Shown one piece after another: positions 35,688 through 45,608 of a DNA stretch of 64,000 bases. This DNA is from Alphaproteobacteria bacterium (GTDB taxonomy: Bacteria; Pseudomonadota; Alphaproteobacteria; Micavibrionales; Micavibrionaceae). The notes below the pieces were generated by a model. The model was not told the DNA's origin. It saw only the letters and a program-made list of their open reading frames with translations, and did not search any database. The first letter of the stretch is position 1, and the number at the start of each line of letters is the position of its first letter. The position numbers were made by a program, and so were the translations under genes. The stretch is from NCBI GenBank assembly GCA_020442385.1, contig JAGRKE010000015.1, positions 248,001-312,000 on the forward strand. Reading direction: 5' to 3'.

Positions 35688-35766
35688 GCGCGCATCTCAC
35701 TCAGTAATTTTTGATGCAGCAAATTTCGCACGCGCGATCATTATATGTCAAGTTGATAATATGCGC

Positions 35767-37701
35767 CTAAACCGCCTGCCGATTTTCAATCAGCGCATCG
35801 ACCACGCCGGGATCGGCGAGGGTGGAGGTGTCGCCCAAATTCTCAAACTCATTCGCAGCAATTTTGCGCAAGATGCGGCGCATAATTTTGCCGGACCGGG
35901 TTTTGGGCAGGGCGGGAGTGAATTGAATAACATCAATGGTCGCAATCGCGCCGATGATCCCGCGCACCTGCGCAATAATTTCTTTTTGCAGATCTTCGTT
36001 TGGCTCCTCGCCCTCATATAAGGTGACATAGGCGTAAATGCCTTGCCCCTTTATGTCGTGCGGGTAGCCGACCACGGCGCTTTCGGCGACGCGGGCGTGC
36101 TCGTTAATCGCGCTTTCAATCTCGGCGGTGCCAAAGCGGTGGCCGGAGACATTAATCACATCATCGACGCGGCCCGTAATCCAGTAATAGCCGTCCGCGT
36201 CGCGGCGCGCGCCATCACCCGTGAAATACTTACCGGGGAAGGTGGTGAAGTAGGTCTGGATGAAGCGCTCATGATCGCCATAGAGGCTGCGCATTTGTCC
36301 GGGCCAAGAATCGAGCAGCACGAAATTGCCTTCCGCTTCGCCCTCAAGAATGTGTCCGTCACCATCGACCAAAGCCGGGCGCGCGCCAAAAAACGGCTTG
36401 GCCGCCGCGCCGGGTTTGAGCGTATGACAGGGCAAGGGCGTCATGACATGGCCGCCGGTTTCGGTCTGCCACCATGTATCAATAATGGGGCAGCGTTTTT
36501 CGCCCACCACATTGTAATACCACAGCCAGGCTTCGTGATTGATTGGCTCGCCCACTGTGCCGAGAATGCGCAAGGAGCTGCGGCTGGTTTTTGCAACAAA
36601 TTCATCGCCCGCGCGCAGCAAAGCGCGAATGGCGGTCGGCGCGGTGTAGAAAATAGAGACTTTGTGCTTATCGACCACTTGCCAGAAACGGCTGTAATCC
36701 GGGTAATTGGGCACGCCCTCAAACACCACGCTGATCGCGCCATTGGCCAGTGGGCCATAGACGATATAGCTGTGCCCGGTCACCCAGCCGACATCGGCAG
36801 TGCACCAATAGACCTCGCCCGGTTTGTAATCAAAACTGGTTTCATGGGTGAGGGCGGCATAAACCATATAGCCGCCAGTGGTGTGTAAAACGCCCTTGGG
36901 CTTGCCCGTCGAGCCGGAGGTGTAGAGGATAAAAAGCGGGTCTTCGGCGTTCATCTCCTCGCAGGCGCATTCGTCGGATTGCTGCGCAACAAAATCATGC
37001 CACCAGAGATCGCGGCCCTTGATCATCGGGGTGTCGGTATCGGTGCGTTTAAGCGTGATCACAGTGTGTACATTCGGGCAGCTCTCCAGCGCCTTGTCAG
37101 CGTTGGCTTTAAGCGGGATTGTTTTACCGCCGCGCAGGCCCTCATTGGCAGTGATCAGCACATCCGATTGACAATCGATGATACGGTCCTTCAGCGCATC
37201 GGGCGAGAAGCCGCCAAAGACCACCGAATGCACCGCGCCAATGCGCGCGCAGGCCAGCATGGCATAACAGGCCTGCTCGACCATCGGCATATAGATGGTG
37301 ACGCGATCACCCTTTTTCACGCCGCGCTCTTTTAAGGCGTTGGCAAGTTTGCAGACTTCGGTTTTGAGCTGGCCGTAGGTGATGTTATGGCTGTCGCTCG
37401 GGTCATCGCCCTCAAAAATAAAGGCGGTATCGTTTTCTTTTTCGGGTAAGTGGCGGTCAATGCAGTTATGGGCGGCGTTGAGTACGCCATCTTCATACCA
37501 TTTGATCGAGACGTCGCCTTCGAAGGATGTGTTTTTGATTTTGGTAGGCTTTTTAACCCAGTCGAGGCGCTTTGCTTGCACCGCCCAGAAAATATCAGGC
37601 TGCTCGATCGAGCCTTTATACATCGCCTCATACTGGCCCTCGGACACACGCGCGTTTTTCAGCGTTTCTTCGGATGGGGTGTAGATTTCGGTGTCAGACA
37701 T
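35767..37701 (-). CDS. acs: Acetyl-CoA synthetase
   Basis: A 644-residue AMP-forming enzyme that converts acetate, ATP and CoA to acetyl-CoA. The adenylation motif [20 protein letters not shown] is near residue 262. [15 protein letters not shown] marks the acetate-binding Trp region, followed by [23 protein letters not shown]. The C-terminal Lys that is acetylated by Pat-type enzymes is in [15 protein letters not shown]. The length is standard (about 650). It lies alone between ilvE and the peptidase on the same strand. Confidence 0.97.
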   Translation of the reverse strand: MSDTEIYTPSEETLKNARVSEGQYEAMYKGSIEQPDIFWAVQAKRLDWVKKPTKIKNTSFEGDVSIKWYEDGVLNAAHNCIDRHLPEKENDTAFIFEGDDPSDSHNITYGQLKTEVCKLANALKERGVKKGDRVTIYMPMVEQACYAMLACARIGAVHSVVFGGFSPDALKDRIIDCQSDVLITANEGLRGGKTIPLKANADKALESCPNVHTVITLKRTDTDTPMIKGRDLWWHDFVAQQSDECACEEMNAEDPLFILYTSGSTGKPKGVLHTTGGYMVYAALTHETSFDYKPGEVYWCTADVGWVTGHSYIVYGPLANGAISVVFEGVPNYPDYSRFWQVVDKHKVSIFYTAPTAIRALLRAGDEFVAKTSRSSLRILGTVGEPINHEAWLWYYNVVGEKRCPIIDTWWQTETGGHVMTPLPCHTLKPGAAAKPFFGARPALVDGDGHILEGEAEGNFVLLDSWPGQMRSLYGDHERFIQTYFTTFPGKYFTGDGARRDADGYYWITGRVDDVINVSGHRFGTAEIESAINEHARVAESAVVGYPHDIKGQGIYAYVTLYEGEEPNEDLQKEIIAQVRGIIGAIATIDVIQFTPALPKTRSGKIMRRILRKIAANEFENLGDTSTLADPGVVDALIENRQAV

Positions 37702-37784
37702 GCGAGCCTCCTGAAGTAATTCGGATACAGCATAGCAGAGCGCTGAATGAAAGCGAAATCAAAGGCTCATAAAATTAATGCATC

Positions 37785-39341
37785 TTAATGAAGCGAGAAA
37801 ATGGGGTGGCCGTTACTGTAGTAGCCCTTAAATTTTTTCCAGTAATCCGGGCGTTCTTGAACGGGAATAGTGCCCCAACCTTCATTGAGAACAGCCAGGC
37901 GTGCATCAAGCCATTCGCCGTTGTCCATCGCCAGTTTGTCGTCGAGGTAAATTCGCCCCTCTTTGCCGCGCAGCAAGGTCGTGATATCCCAGTGATCGCC
38001 TGTTTTTGTGTAGTTCCCGTTGTTCACATGAACCTGCTTGCCGCCGTACTCATTCATCACAAAGCAATCCCCTAGCGCGACATGGAAGCTGCCCCCGACT
38101 TTTTCAACCAGCATACCGTTCACGACATGACGCCTTAAATGCGCGTTTGTACCGATGCCCAGTTCGCCGATGTAATAATTGTTCGGATCACCATCGAGAA
38201 ATTCCTGAAAATATTCAGCGCCGCTGTCGGCGCTAAAGGATACGATTTTACCGTCCTTAAAAGTCATCGTTAGGTTTTCGATAGTTTTATTGGACTGATC
38301 TTTCATCTCAAAACGGCCTTTCGCAACGATTGTGCCGTTAACGGTGTTACGGCGCACGCCGGAAAAGATTTCGGAGCCCGGTACGTTGCGTGCGGTTACG
38401 CTGTTGCAAAAAGTGAAGGACAGCCCGTTCTCATCATATAAATCCATTTTGATATCTGTGCCGTCATTATTGGTAATGCGGATCGTGCGGGCGGCATCAA
38501 ATTTTTCGCACAGAATATTTTGAGCGCCCGTCACATCAGGCTGGTCGGTCATTTCGAAAAAGAGGGTGGTGAGTTCTTGATGGCTCATGTGATCACGTTG
38601 TGCGTCACCTTTTGTGGGGATTTTTGTCAATGTGTAGTGAATATCCCCCTTCATGACCCGCTCTTTATGGCCGGAGGCTCCTTGCGCGTAGGCTGTTTTA
38701 TTCTGTTTTTTGCGGTCATCCACAGGGATTGTAACTTGGAGATAGCCGGTTGAAATTCTTGTATTTGCCGGGGCGAATTTTTCCGCCCGCATCAGGCCAA
38801 GAGCGTGGGCAGCCTTTTCATCGACGTGATTGAGCAGAATATGCAAGAAGTCTCTGTCGTTAAATTCAACATTAAAAAGAATGTCTTCTTGCAAGAGCCG
38901 CTCGACCACCAGATACATAATGGTTTTTGAATTTTCACCAATTTCCAAAGCCGCATAAGGTGGCTGTTTTGATAAATGTTCTGGAAGGCGGTGAACATTA
39001 TAAATTTTATCTGCCAGGCTCCTTTGGAGTTCATAGCTGGCTGGCGGGGATTCATATCGAAGCCAGCGGGGAATATGTCCGTCGTGTTCGGCATTTTTAA
39101 TTTTTTGTTTGATATCGCTGTTATTTAAAAGGCCTGCGCGCGCGATCATGAGCAGGCGTTGTGCTTCTTGTAAAACCATCAGGAGATCGTCCGGGTTTTC
39201 TTCGAAAGGCGTAGAAAAATCGTTAGCAAGAGAGCGAAGCTCATCTGTCCAAACGCTGTCTTCTTGCGTTGCCAGCGCTTCTATACCTTTAGCAATGTCT
39301 TGGAAAGCGGGGTTTATATCCCGGATGGCTCGTGTATTCAT
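37785..39341 (-). CDS. M29-type metallo-aminopeptidase with N-terminal extension
   Basis: The 518-residue protein has the M29 (AmpS/AmpT/PepS) core in its second half. ARNVPGSEIFSGVRR carries the first metal Glu, IGELGIGTNAHLRR the second, and HVALGDC and HWDITT give the His and Asp ligands. M29 enzymes are cobalt- or zinc-dependent exopeptidases of about 370-410 residues. Here about 110 extra residues precede the family region, with helical segments and no signal peptide. Substrate preference is not readable. It is a single gene with its own upstream gap to the EVE gene. Confidence 0.78.
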   Translation of the reverse strand: MNTRAIRDINPAFQDIAKGIEALATQEDSVWTDELRSLANDFSTPFEENPDDLLMVLQEAQRLLMIARAGLLNNSDIKQKIKNAEHDGHIPRWLRYESPPASYELQRSLADKIYNVHRLPEHLSKQPPYAALEIGENSKTIMYLVVERLLQEDILFNVEFNDRDFLHILLNHVDEKAAHALGLMRAEKFAPANTRISTGYLQVTIPVDDRKKQNKTAYAQGASGHKERVMKGDIHYTLTKIPTKGDAQRDHMSHQELTTLFFEMTDQPDVTGAQNILCEKFDAARTIRITNNDGTDIKMDLYDENGLSFTFCNSVTARNVPGSEIFSGVRRNTVNGTIVAKGRFEMKDQSNKTIENLTMTFKDGKIVSFSADSGAEYFQEFLDGDPNNYYIGELGIGTNAHLRRHVVNGMLVEKVGGSFHVALGDCFVMNEYGGKQVHVNNGNYTKTGDHWDITTLLRGKEGRIYLDDKLAMDNGEWLDARLAVLNEGWGTIPVQERPDYWKKFKGYYSNGHPIFSLH

Positions 39342-39416
39342 ATCATAGTCCTTACGCAGTTAGTCGGCGCAGGGTAGCAGCACAAAACGCAAAAGTAAAT
39401 TATGAAAACAAAAAAA

Positions 39417-39824
39417 TTAAACACCGCCTATTTTGCAAAGAATTTTCCATTCTTTATCGGTGATCGGGCAGACGGATAAGCGGGATTGACGTACGAGCGC
39501 AATGCCTTCCAGCTCCTTCGATGCTTTGATTTGCGCGAGGGTGACGGGGCTTTTGAGCGGTTTTACCGCCTTAAAATCAACCATGCCGAAGCGGCCCTTT
39601 TCATCGCTGGGGTCGGGGTAGTATTCCTTGCACACCTGCATAATGCCGACAATGTTCTTGCCTTCATTGGAGTGGTAGAAGAATGCCTGATCGCCGATTT
39701 TCATCGCCTTCATATTGTTTGAGGCTTGATAATTGCGCACCCCGTCCCAATGGGTCGAGCCGTCTTTGACCAATTGATCCCAGCTATATTTGTAAGGTTC
39801 CGATTTTGCGAGCCACTTCGCCAT
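39417..39824 (-). CDS. EVE-domain protein
   Basis: The 135-residue protein is a single EVE domain (PUA-like fold): it starts MAKWLAKSEPYKYSWDQLVKDG, then HWDGVRNYQASNNMKAMKIGDQAFFYHS and VGIMQVCKEYYPDP. The aromatic pocket of the fold binds modified bases in DNA or RNA. Close relatives of human THYN1 share the SEP-x-x-Y/F-S-W start. The cellular role in bacteria is unsettled; some EVE proteins belong to modification-dependent restriction, but no such gene is adjacent here. Confidence 0.9.
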   Translation of the reverse strand: MAKWLAKSEPYKYSWDQLVKDGSTHWDGVRNYQASNNMKAMKIGDQAFFYHSNEGKNIVGIMQVCKEYYPDPSDEKGRFGMVDFKAVKPLKSPVTLAQIKASKELEGIALVRQSRLSVCPITDKEWKILCKIGGV

Positions 39825-39885
39825 AATTGTCCCTCATAATTTGTCTGCACAAATTATTTAGCACAAAATTGCGATGTTTCTATGC

Positions 39886-40314
39886 CTATTTCTTGTAAAG
39901 CAGCGCGAAGATGATGCCCAGGCCAAGGCCGGAGCCCAGTCCACCGGCGAGCCAACCGAGCGCAAGCTCTTGCGTGATGGGCATCCAGATATAGGATGAG
40001 GCCATAACGAGGCCGAGCAAAAGCCCAACAGGTATGCCGAAGCGCACGCCCTCCATGAGGCCCTTTTCTTCGAAATTGAGCGTAAAGATATAGCCGATAA
40101 GCACAACCAAAAGCACTTGGCGGGCGATCATGTAGGGGTAGAAACCTTCCATAGTTTCAGCCGGGCGCCACAGATCAATATGGGCGACATAGGCATCGTT
40201 CAGCCAAATGTGGTGGACGAGATAATCGAAGCCGAAAAGAAACAAGAAACCGGCGATTGCTGAGATTAAAAAGCGTGGAATATTGATACCTGTAATTGGA
40301 CAATGCATACCCAT
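39886..40314 (-). CDS. Predicted membrane protein, four helices
   Basis: The 142-residue protein has hydrophobic segments at about residues 13-30, 62-82, 90-112 and 118-138 (FLISAIAGFLFLFGFDYLVHH, IARQVLLVVLIGYIFTL, GIPVGLLLGLVMASSYIW, LGSGLGLGIIFALLY). A conserved-looking FDYLVHHIWLND follows helix one. I do not recognise the family. A strong AAAGGAGG ribosome site precedes the ATG at 40314. Confidence 0.65.
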   Translation of the reverse strand: MGMHCPITGINIPRFLISAIAGFLFLFGFDYLVHHIWLNDAYVAHIDLWRPAETMEGFYPYMIARQVLLVVLIGYIFTLNFEEKGLMEGVRFGIPVGLLLGLVMASSYIWMPITQELALGWLAGGLGSGLGLGIIFALLYKK

Positions 40315-40400
40315 GAGAAACCTCCTTTGGTTGATACGTTAAAAAATTAAATCACCGGGGCGCGTTTTATGCAAGAGGCCAGAAAAAGCTGAGCTAGTGT

Positions 40401-40429
40401 TTGACAGAGTTATGAATACTGTCTATGTA
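40401..40429 (+). promoter_or_regulatory. Promoter of the gene at 40462-41013
   Basis: A consensus TTGACA (40401-40406) and TATGTA (40424-40429) are 17 bases apart. The -10 element contains the ATG at 40429, so translation must start later, at 40462. Confidence 0.75.
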
Positions 40430-40461
40430 TGCGAAACAAATTCTTACAGGAGCGTCTGCGT

Positions 40462-41013
40462 ATGGAAACGGCATCAAAAACATTTAATCCTGAAACTGCA
40501 AATAATGAGCTTATAGATCAGATGAAATCTCTGGCTTCAGTTGATAAGTCTCTTCATCCTGATTCTGTACAGATCCTTAACAATATTTGTACAGCTTTGC
40601 GCGCAAAACTATCTGACGAGGCCGCGGTTCCTGCTGAATATACGGTGCTGGTCGGGGCGCTTGAGGACGTGGCACAAGGCATTTTAGCGCGCAGCCAGAC
40701 AATTTTGGATGATGCGTTTAAAGTGGCCGTTGAACAAGGCGTAAAGCATGAAGCTTCGATAGATATGAGTGTGCTAAATTATCACGGTCTTGATGAGGCG
40801 CTGGCAGATGTTAACCATCTTATTCTGCAGGCCCGCATGCATTGTGAAGAGCCAGGGGCACATAATCTGCGCCTGGTTGAGTTTTATAAGACAACCAATC
40901 TAAAAGACACATGGAATTTGGCCGTTAATCATTACAGCGCAGGGCTGCGTCTTTCTTACGAAAAGCAACAGCTCGCGCAACGAAAAGACAGTTTTCAATT
41001 TGTGAAGTCTTGA
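40462..41013 (+). CDS. Hypothetical protein, 183 residues
   Basis: A soluble, mainly helical protein (METASKTFNPETANNELIDQM...). I see no signal peptide, membrane segment or known motif. The start at 40462 is chosen because it follows ACAGGAGCG and because the promoter -10 box overlaps the ATG 33 bases upstream. Its stop abuts the convergent gpsA end with no gap. Confidence 0.6.
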   Translation: METASKTFNPETANNELIDQMKSLASVDKSLHPDSVQILNNICTALRAKLSDEAAVPAEYTVLVGALEDVAQGILARSQTILDDAFKVAVEQGVKHEASIDMSVLNYHGLDEALADVNHLILQARMHCEEPGAHNLRLVEFYKTTNLKDTWNLAVNHYSAGLRLSYEKQQLAQRKDSFQFVKS

Positions 41014-42027
41014 TTAGTGGGGTTTCTTTTTGCGCTTCGTCATTTCATAGCGAAACGGGCGGTTGAGCATTTCTTCAATTGCATCGTCAATTGACACGCC
41101 TTCATTCAGACATTTATTCACAGCTTCGGTGATTGGCATATCCACGGCGTAATTTTTTGCCAGCGCCAGTGTGGATTCGGCCGTGAACACGCCTTCGGTG
41201 ACCGCCTTGCGCGGCCCCAAAATTTCATCGAGCGTTTTGCCCTCCCCCAGCGCGTTGCCCAGCGAGAAGTTGCGCGACTGCATGGATGAACAGGTGAGCA
41301 TGAGGTCGCCAATCCCGCACATGCCCAGCAGCGTTTCCTTATCCGCACCCATGGAGACACCAAGACGCGCGATCTCTGCCACGCCGCGCGTCAGCAGGGC
41401 CGCGCGCGCGCTATCGCCCAGTTTTTTGCCGTGGACGATGCCGCAGGCAATGGCAATCACGTTCTTGATCGCGCCGCCCAGCTGCGTGCCGATAATATCG
41501 CTGGTCACATAGGGGCGGAAATTTTTTACGCCCAGCTCGGCCTGAAGACTGCGGGCAATCTCTTTGGTTTTGGCGGCAATCGTCACCGCAGTTGGCAGGC
41601 CGCGCGCCACTTCGCTGGCGAAAGTCGGGCCAGTCAGAATCGCGATGGTAGCTTGTGGAACGGTTTGCTCTGCGACCTGTGAAAGAAGCAGGCCTGTCGT
41701 GAGCTCAATGCCTTTGGAGCAAATTACAACCGGCTGATCCTCGCGGATATCATTCTTCATCTCATCAAGCGTGGCGCGCAAAAATTGCGACGGCGTGACC
41801 ATCAGCAAAATATCGCGCTGCGCAACCTCGCTGAGTAATTCTGTGGCCTTAAGATTTTTGTGTAGCGTAATGCCGGGCAGGAAGACGGTGTTTTCATGCT
41901 TGGTGTTAATGGATTCGACCACCTCGGCCTCGCGTGCCTGCAGCAAGACATCGCGCCCGCCCGCAGTTAGAACCTGCGCCAGAGCTGTGCCCCATGCGCC
42001 GCCGCCAATTACACCAATCGTTTTCAT
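41014..42027 (-). CDS. gpsA: Glycerol-3-phosphate dehydrogenase [NAD(P)+]
   Basis: The 337-residue enzyme reduces dihydroxyacetone phosphate to sn-glycerol-3-phosphate, the backbone of phospholipids. The N-terminal dinucleotide motif is IGVIGGGAWGTALAQVL. The catalytic Lys lies in GGAIKNVIAIACGIVHG (near residue 190) and the signature GMCGIGDLMLTCSSMQSRN is intact. The length is typical. The next gene upstream on this strand is tsaD, separated by a REP-like hairpin. Confidence 0.95.
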   Translation of the reverse strand: MKTIGVIGGGAWGTALAQVLTAGGRDVLLQAREAEVVESINTKHENTVFLPGITLHKNLKATELLSEVAQRDILLMVTPSQFLRATLDEMKNDIREDQPVVICSKGIELTTGLLLSQVAEQTVPQATIAILTGPTFASEVARGLPTAVTIAAKTKEIARSLQAELGVKNFRPYVTSDIIGTQLGGAIKNVIAIACGIVHGKKLGDSARAALLTRGVAEIARLGVSMGADKETLLGMCGIGDLMLTCSSMQSRNFSLGNALGEGKTLDEILGPRKAVTEGVFTAESTLALAKNYAVDMPITEAVNKCLNEGVSIDDAIEEMLNRPFRYEMTKRKKKPH

Positions 42028-42041
42028 TTAATCACTCCCAT

Positions 42042-42117
42042 TTATTCCTGCACTGCGTTATTTCGTCGCTTGCGTATGTGTTATACGCGCCGCTCCTCCT
42101 GCCTGGTGCAGAAATAA
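42042..42117. repeat. REP-like dispersed hairpin, copy 2
   Basis: The outer arms TTATTCCTGCAC (42042-42053) and GTGCAGAAATAA (42106-42117) pair with one mismatch. Inside, GCGTATGTGTTATACGC (42072-42088) forms a second stem. The inner 50 bases match the copy at 33145-33202. It sits between gpsA and tsaD. Confidence 0.7.
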
Positions 42118-42168
42118 AGCGAAGCGATTAAAATATTTAGCATGTTTTACTTGTGCAAAAAAATGTTT

Positions 42169-43245
42169 TTAAGCTTTCACGCCCGCGCCGTGTTTGGGTT
42201 CGGCGTCCGGATCAAGCGGCCAGCGGGGGCGGGCCTTGAAATCAAAACCATCACTGTGACCGGCGCGCAGGCGCTCTAGCCCCGCCCAGGCAATCATCGC
42301 GGCATTATCAGAGCATAAATTTAGCGGGGGCGCATAGAGCGTTACGCCCTTTTGCGCGGCGAGTTCATCGAGCGCGGCGCGGATGGTTTGGTTCGCCGCC
42401 ACACCGCCGGACACAACCAATGAGGCTTTCGCCGGGGTGTAATCTTCAAGAAATTTTTCCAGCGCCTTTCCCGTGCGCTCGGCCAGAATTTCTGCAACAG
42501 CGGTCTGAAAGGCATAGGCGAGATCAGCAACATCGGCCGCATCAAGATCTCCCTTGGGCAGCGCATACACATGTGTGCGCACCGCGGTTTTGAGGCCGGA
42601 GAAGGAGAAATCGAGTTCTTTGCGGTGTGCCATCGGGCGCGGCAGTGGAAAGCGCTCGAGCGCCTTTTGCGGCGCGGCGCATGCGGCTGCAATTTTCTCC
42701 AAATTCGGTCCGCCGGGATAGGGCAGGCCCATCAGTTTGGCGGATTTATCAAAGCATTCCCCGCACGCATCATCGAGCGTCGTCCCCCAGCGTTTATATT
42801 GCCCCGGCCCTTCCGCGACCAGCAATTGCGTATGCCCGCCGGAGACGAGCAGCAGCAGGTAGGGAAATTCGATGCCGTCCGTCAGGCGCGGGGTGAGGGC
42901 GTGTCCCTCCAGATGATTAACCGCGATAAAGGGAATGTTTTTCGCGGCTGCGATGGCCTTGCCCGCCATCATGCCGACCAGTACCCCGCCGATCAAACCG
43001 GGTCCGCAGGTGGCGGCCACGCCGTCCAGATCATCATAGCCCAGCCCGGCATCGCTCAGCGCTGCTTCGATGAGCGTGTGCAAATGATCAAGATGCGCGC
43101 GCGCCGCAATTTCCGGCACAACGCCGCCAAAAGCCGCATGTTCTTTCAGTTGACTGAGAACAAGGCTGGAGAGGATTGTGCCGTCCTCGCGCACAATGGC
43201 GGCGGCAGTTTCATCACAGCTGGTTTCTATTCCTAAAATATGCAT
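42169..43245 (-). CDS. tsaD: tRNA N6-adenosine threonylcarbamoyltransferase
   Basis: The 358-residue protein transfers the threonylcarbamoyl group to A37 of ANN-decoding tRNAs (t6A), together with TsaB and TsaE. The start [18 protein letters not shown], the metal-binding His pair in NHLEGHAL (near residue 110), [10 protein letters not shown] and the late metal Asp in [14 protein letters not shown] are all present. The length is usual for the bacterial protein. tsaB and tsaE are not in the window. Confidence 0.96.
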   Translation of the reverse strand: MHILGIETSCDETAAAIVREDGTILSSLVLSQLKEHAAFGGVVPEIAARAHLDHLHTLIEAALSDAGLGYDDLDGVAATCGPGLIGGVLVGMMAGKAIAAAKNIPFIAVNHLEGHALTPRLTDGIEFPYLLLLVSGGHTQLLVAEGPGQYKRWGTTLDDACGECFDKSAKLMGLPYPGGPNLEKIAAACAAPQKALERFPLPRPMAHRKELDFSFSGLKTAVRTHVYALPKGDLDAADVADLAYAFQTAVAEILAERTGKALEKFLEDYTPAKASLVVSGGVAANQTIRAALDELAAQKGVTLYAPPLNLCSDNAAMIAWAGLERLRAGHSDGFDFKARPRWPLDPDAEPKHGAGVKA

Positions 43246-43284
43246 CGCGGCATCATAGGGGGGTGGGGGGCAAAAGCAAAGACT

Positions 43285-44541
43285 TTAGTAATCCAAAGGG
43301 ATATCCGTATTCTTGTCAAAAGCGGCGTATATATTTTCATCAAATAAACGATTGTTTTCTTTTTTATATCCGTCCTTTTTGCTCAGGAATTCCTTTGTCA
43401 AATTCAGTTTTGGTAAAAATTCAGCGACAGAAGTTAAAAATTCCAGCTCTTCCAAACGTTCTAGATGTCTGATGCGTTTGTTTTCATCGTAGTAAAAGCG
43501 GCTATGCTCGTCACTTTCCATTTTGATGTCTGTATGACTTACTGTGCGTTGCCTTTTATAAGGTTTTTGGGCTGGAATGTTTCTTCTCATAAAACATTCA
43601 TTGAAGAGAGGAATGGCCAAAGTGCGTGCGGCATGCTCGTCAAATATGCCCTTAAGGCTGGAGCTGTATAAACAAAGCGTGCCCCTGTTTTTTTCACCGT
43701 AAATCATGCCGTTATCGCAAGATTGTATGTATATATCTGTATTGGAAGCTTTTGCATGCTCTATCGCCGTTGCTACAGCGAAGGTGACCCTGTGTCTGTA
43801 ACCTTGGATGCTTGTTTTTGGTGTTTTACCGTCCGGTCTTCTGTACGGGGTTAAGAATATTTTGTTCAAGGCATCGTTGTAATCAATATATTTAGCAACG
43901 TAGTAAGGAGACATACTGTATTGGATCATGGATTTGATAGACTGGTCTGGACTGATCGGCTCAAAAGGCTCATTCTCAAAATCTCTTTTTTTCAATTCCT
44001 CATATTCTGCGGCATCGTTAAATATGAAAGGTATTTTTCTGTCCATCAAAAAACCAAGCAGCAAGCGGTTGGAGTAGGGGGCATGATCGCGTCCGGCATC
44101 GCCAAGGTAAAAATTAGCGGCATTGAAGCTTTTTTGCGCCAGATTTTTAATGGCTGCTACGCGGTCAATTCCTGCCTCGCTAGAAATTTCGATGGGCTTA
44201 AAAAGCATGCTTTTGGCATCTAGAACAATCTTTGATTTTTTTTCCATGTCAAAAAAGCGATAGGCGTGGCGCTCCAGATTGCACTCGCCGAAATTATGAT
44301 TTTTTTGCCAGGCATAGCCGACTTTAAAACCTTGAGAGTTTAGTTTTGAGAGGACTTCGCGGCGCATAAGAATATGCGGTGCAGAAAACGGCTCGCCGCC
44401 CAAAAGTACAAAGAGTTTTTCCTTGTTTTTGATTTTATAGCGCGCATCAATGATCTGTGAGACGACTTGGGCGGCAGTCGTGTCGATTAACTCTCCCCAA
44501 TATTCGGGGGGCTTGGGTTTATTCTCTGGCTTTGTGGACAT
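43285..44541 (-). CDS. Unrecognised protein, paralogue of 33430-34683
   Basis: The 418-residue protein has no signal peptide. It shares ordered blocks with the protein at 33430-34683: FVLLGGEPFSAPHILMRREV, then WQKNHNFG, DHAPYSNRLLLGFLMDRKIPF, and IEHAKASNTDIYIQSCDNG. Compared with that protein the acidic-His cluster is changed (GGEPFSAPH in place of IDEHHDKP) and the late His is lost, so it may have lost or altered activity. The C-terminal third is highly charged and helical. The gene is A+T-rich relative to tsaD and hemC on either side. No function can be assigned. Confidence 0.55.
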   Translation of the reverse strand: MSTKPENKPKPPEYWGELIDTTAAQVVSQIIDARYKIKNKEKLFVLLGGEPFSAPHILMRREVLSKLNSQGFKVGYAWQKNHNFGECNLERHAYRFFDMEKKSKIVLDAKSMLFKPIEISSEAGIDRVAAIKNLAQKSFNAANFYLGDAGRDHAPYSNRLLLGFLMDRKIPFIFNDAAEYEELKKRDFENEPFEPISPDQSIKSMIQYSMSPYYVAKYIDYNDALNKIFLTPYRRPDGKTPKTSIQGYRHRVTFAVATAIEHAKASNTDIYIQSCDNGMIYGEKNRGTLCLYSSSLKGIFDEHAARTLAIPLFNECFMRRNIPAQKPYKRQRTVSHTDIKMESDEHSRFYYDENKRIRHLERLEELEFLTSVAEFLPKLNLTKEFLSKKDGYKKENNRLFDENIYAAFDKNTDIPLDY

Positions 44542-44639
44542 GAGACGATCTATATCAAAAAATTGTCATAACTGTCAAAGTTTTATTTGTAACTTAGGCT
44601 CTGTATTTTTGCGCGCGGGGTATGCTAAAACGCGCTATG

Positions 44640-45608
44640 GCTGAATTACCTGACATTGTGAAAATTGGAACACGTGGATCGCCGTTGGCGCTGACCCAGA
44701 CCAAAATGGTGCAAGCGGCGCTGACCAAGGCGCATCCGGGGCTGGAAACGGAGATTGTTATTATTCAAACCTCCGGTGATTGGAAGCCAGAAGATGGCGA
44801 AACCCGCCTGCAGGCCGATGCGGGCGGCAAGGCCCAGTTCGCCAAGGAGATTGAGGAGGCGTTGCTTTCCGGGGCGGTAGATTGCGCGGTTCATTCAATG
44901 AAGGATATGGAAACGGCGCTGCCCGCGGGGTTGCAAATTGCCCATATGCTGCCGCGCGAGGATGCAAGAGATACACTTTTAATCAATAATTTAGCCAATA
45001 ATAGCCAAAATTTAAGCACCCTGCCGCACGGGTGCGTCGTGGGTACGGCGAGCGTGCGCCGTCAGGCCTTTTTACTGGCGCAGCGTCCGGATTTAAAGAT
45101 TGTGCCATTGCGCGGAAATGTGCAAACGCGCATTGAGAAGCTGCGCAGCGGGCAGGTGGATGCAACGTTGTTGGCGCTGGCCGGGCTCAAGCGTTTGGGG
45201 CTGGCGGATGAAGCGGATGTGATTTTGGAGCCGGAAGATATGCTGCCCGCCGCTGGACAGGGCGCGGTTGGAATTGAAACGCGTACGGGCGATGAGCTGG
45301 CCGCGTTGTTTGATGACATCTCTTGCCGGGAAACGCTGCTGCGGGTGAGTGCGGAGCGGGCTGTGCTGGCTGTGCTCAATGCCTCCTGCCACACGCCGAT
45401 TGGTGTGCATGCACACTTCGATGGTGATGTTTTGTACGTACGGGCCCGTGCGGTTTCGCTGGATGGGCGGGAGAGCTTCGCCGAGGAGGTGAGTGGCACC
45501 GTGCAAACGTCGGAGCAGGCGCTGGCGCTGGGCAAAAATTTGGGCGCGGCTTTGGCCGCCTGCCTGCCTTCCGGATTTTTAGACCAGAAAATTCAGGACG
45601 GATTATGA
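44640..45608 (+). CDS. hemC: Hydroxymethylbilane synthase (porphobilinogen deaminase)
   Basis: About 322 residues from MAELPDIVKIGTRGSPLALTQ. It joins four porphobilinogen units into hydroxymethylbilane in haem synthesis. The cofactor-binding region is intact, with the dipyrromethane-carrying Cys in NASCHTPIGVHA (near residue 245). Other motifs are VDCAVHSMKDMETALP and GTASVRRQAFLLAQRPDL. An ATG six codons upstream is possible. Its stop overlaps the hemD start by 4 bases, so the two are coupled. Confidence 0.95.
   Translation, partial: AELPDIVKIGTRGSPLALTQTKMVQAALTKAHPGLETEIVIIQTSGDWKPEDGETRLQADAGGKAQFAKEIEEALLSGAVDCAVHSMKDMETALPAGLQIAHMLPREDARDTLLINNLANNSQNLSTLPHGCVVGTASVRRQAFLLAQRPDLKIVPLRGNVQTRIEKLRSGQVDATLLALAGLKRLGLADEADVILEPEDMLPAAGQGAVGIETRTGDELAALFDDISCRETLLRVSAERAVLAVLNASCHTPIGVHAHFDGDVLYVRARAVSLDGRESFAEEVSGTVQTSEQALALGKNLGAALAACLPSGFLDQKIQDGL

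Noticed and set aside
41014..42027. Horizontal transfer of gpsA and tsaD because of the adjacent repeat
   Set aside because: Both are typical core genes with neighbour-like composition; the repeat is of the intergenic dispersed type.
42571..43236. A 221-codon plus-strand frame across tsaD
   Set aside because: Fully antisense to tsaD, which has all family motifs; no domain or ribosome site supports it.
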